A DNA stretch of 14,843 bases, taken from assembly GCA_017473665.1 (NCBI GenBank), contig JAFUKK010000204.1, positions 1 to 14,843 on the forward strand, in the 5' to 3' direction. Below, in pieces: positions 14,221-14,843 of this stretch (within the stretch, counting starts at the first letter, position 1; each line of letters begins with the position of its first letter). The position numbers and the translations under genes were made by a program. The stretch comes from Lachnospiraceae bacterium (GTDB taxonomy: Bacteria > Bacillota > Clostridia > Lachnospirales > Lachnospiraceae). Under the pieces are notes generated by a model. It was not told the origin of the DNA, did no database searches, and was given only the letters and a program-made list of their open reading frames with translations.

Positions 14221-14239
14221 AAATTAAAGGAGGACTACA

Positions 14240-14843
14240 ATGAAAGTAGGTATTATTGGTGCCGGTACTATGGGACAGGGCATTGCAAAGGCATTTGCTC
14301 AGGTTGAAGGATATGAAGTAGCACTCTGCGATATCAAGCAGGAGTGGGCAGAAGGCGGAAAAGCAAAAATTGCGAAAGGCTATGCAAAGCTGGTAGAAAC
14401 AGGCAAAATGACTCAGGAAGCAGTAGATGCTATCCTGGCTAAGATCACTCCGGGTCTGAAGGAAGATCTGTGTGCTGACTGTGATCTGATCGTAGAAGCA
14501 GCATTTGAGAATATGGAAGTTAAGAAGACCACCTTTGGTGAGCTTGACAAGATCTGCAAACCCGAATGTGTATTCGTATCCAACACCTCCAGCCTTTCCA
14601 TCACTGAGATCGGCAATGGTCTGAATCGTCCTATGATCGGTATGCATTTCTTTAATCCTGCAGACCGTATGAAACTGGTTGAGGTGATCGCAGGTGTGAA
14701 CACTCCTGAGTGTACCGTTGAGACCATCAAGAAGATTTCCGAGGAAATCGGTAAGACTCCCGTTCAGGTAAATGAAGCTGCAGGTTTCGTAGTAAACCGT
14801 ATTCTGATTCCTATGATCAACGAAGCTGCTTTCATCAAGATGG
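14240..14843 (+). CDS. hbd: 3-hydroxybutyryl-CoA dehydrogenase (partial, cut by window end)
   Basis: The first 201 residues of an NAD(P)-dependent 3-hydroxybutyryl-CoA dehydrogenase (usual length about 280), which reduces acetoacetyl-CoA between the thiolase and crotonase steps. The Rossmann motif is GAGTMGQG (7-14). Catalytic residues by comparison with the family: S117 (NTSSLS), H136 (GMHFFNP), E148 (KLVEV) and N186 (GFVVNRIL). The loop before the catalytic His (NGLNRPMIGMH) seems about two residues shorter than usual. A perfect AAAGGAGG lies 6 nt before the ATG. The reading frame is open to the window edge. By known clostridial arrangements, bcd and etfBA would be expected next, beyond the window. 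Confidence 0.95.
   Translation, partial: MKVGIIGAGTMGQGIAKAFAQVEGYEVALCDIKQEWAEGGKAKIAKGYAKLVETGKMTQEAVDAILAKITPGLKEDLCADCDLIVEAAFENMEVKKTTFGELDKICKPECVFVSNTSSLSITEIGNGLNRPMIGMHFFNPADRMKLVEVIAGVNTPECTVETIKKISEEIGKTPVQVNEAAGFVVNRILIPMINEAAFIKM

Noticed and set aside
1..14843. CRISPR array, tRNA or rRNA genes, insertion-sequence transposase
   Set aside because: No regularly spaced repeats, cloverleaf genes, rRNA-like stretches or transposase reading frames were seen.

Overview
The window looks like a chromosomal segment from a butyrate-forming Clostridia member, most likely a Lachnospiraceae (Roseburia/Butyrivibrio/Coprococcus-like). The reasons are the thl-crt-hbd butyrate cluster, strong AGGAGG-type ribosome binding sites, moderate GC in genes with very AT-rich spacers, and a long-form HPF. 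The genus-level placement is inference.

Left part (1-4790): an AzlC-type amino-acid exporter subunit points left. Divergent from it is a likely operon of a TraX-family membrane protein, a GNAT acetyltransferase and an aldo/keto reductase. A ~240-bp imperfect palindrome (3198-3436) separates these from an MFS transporter, which ends at a bidirectional terminator.

Middle part (4796-10743): two leftward genes, a Cys-rich U32-like protein of unknown function and a YczE/YitT-type membrane protein, are separated by a dyad that is both the terminator of one and the promoter region of the other. A solitary 741-aa lipoprotein follows (predicted beta-propeller plus solute-binding domain). It converges on a FabG-like SDR reductase whose stop codon lies in the loop of its own terminator. 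The SDR is divergent from a thioredoxin reductase.

Right part (10744-14843): a 440-nt AT-rich spacer holds a compact cluster of four DnaA-box-like 9-mers and the promoter of hpf, which has a clean terminator. Then comes the butyryl-CoA cluster: thiolase, crotonase and the start of 3-hydroxybutyryl-CoA dehydrogenase (cut by the window end). A second long palindrome (13163-13298) sits between thl and crt.

The most notable observation is that the two palindromes, ~10 kb apart and in opposite orientation, have mostly different arm sequences but share a core. The core includes a perfect 12-mer, AGCGAGAGCGTG, unpaired on one arm, plus TTAGTA and a G(T)4-5C block at matching spacing. They look like two members of one structured repeat family that I do not recognise.
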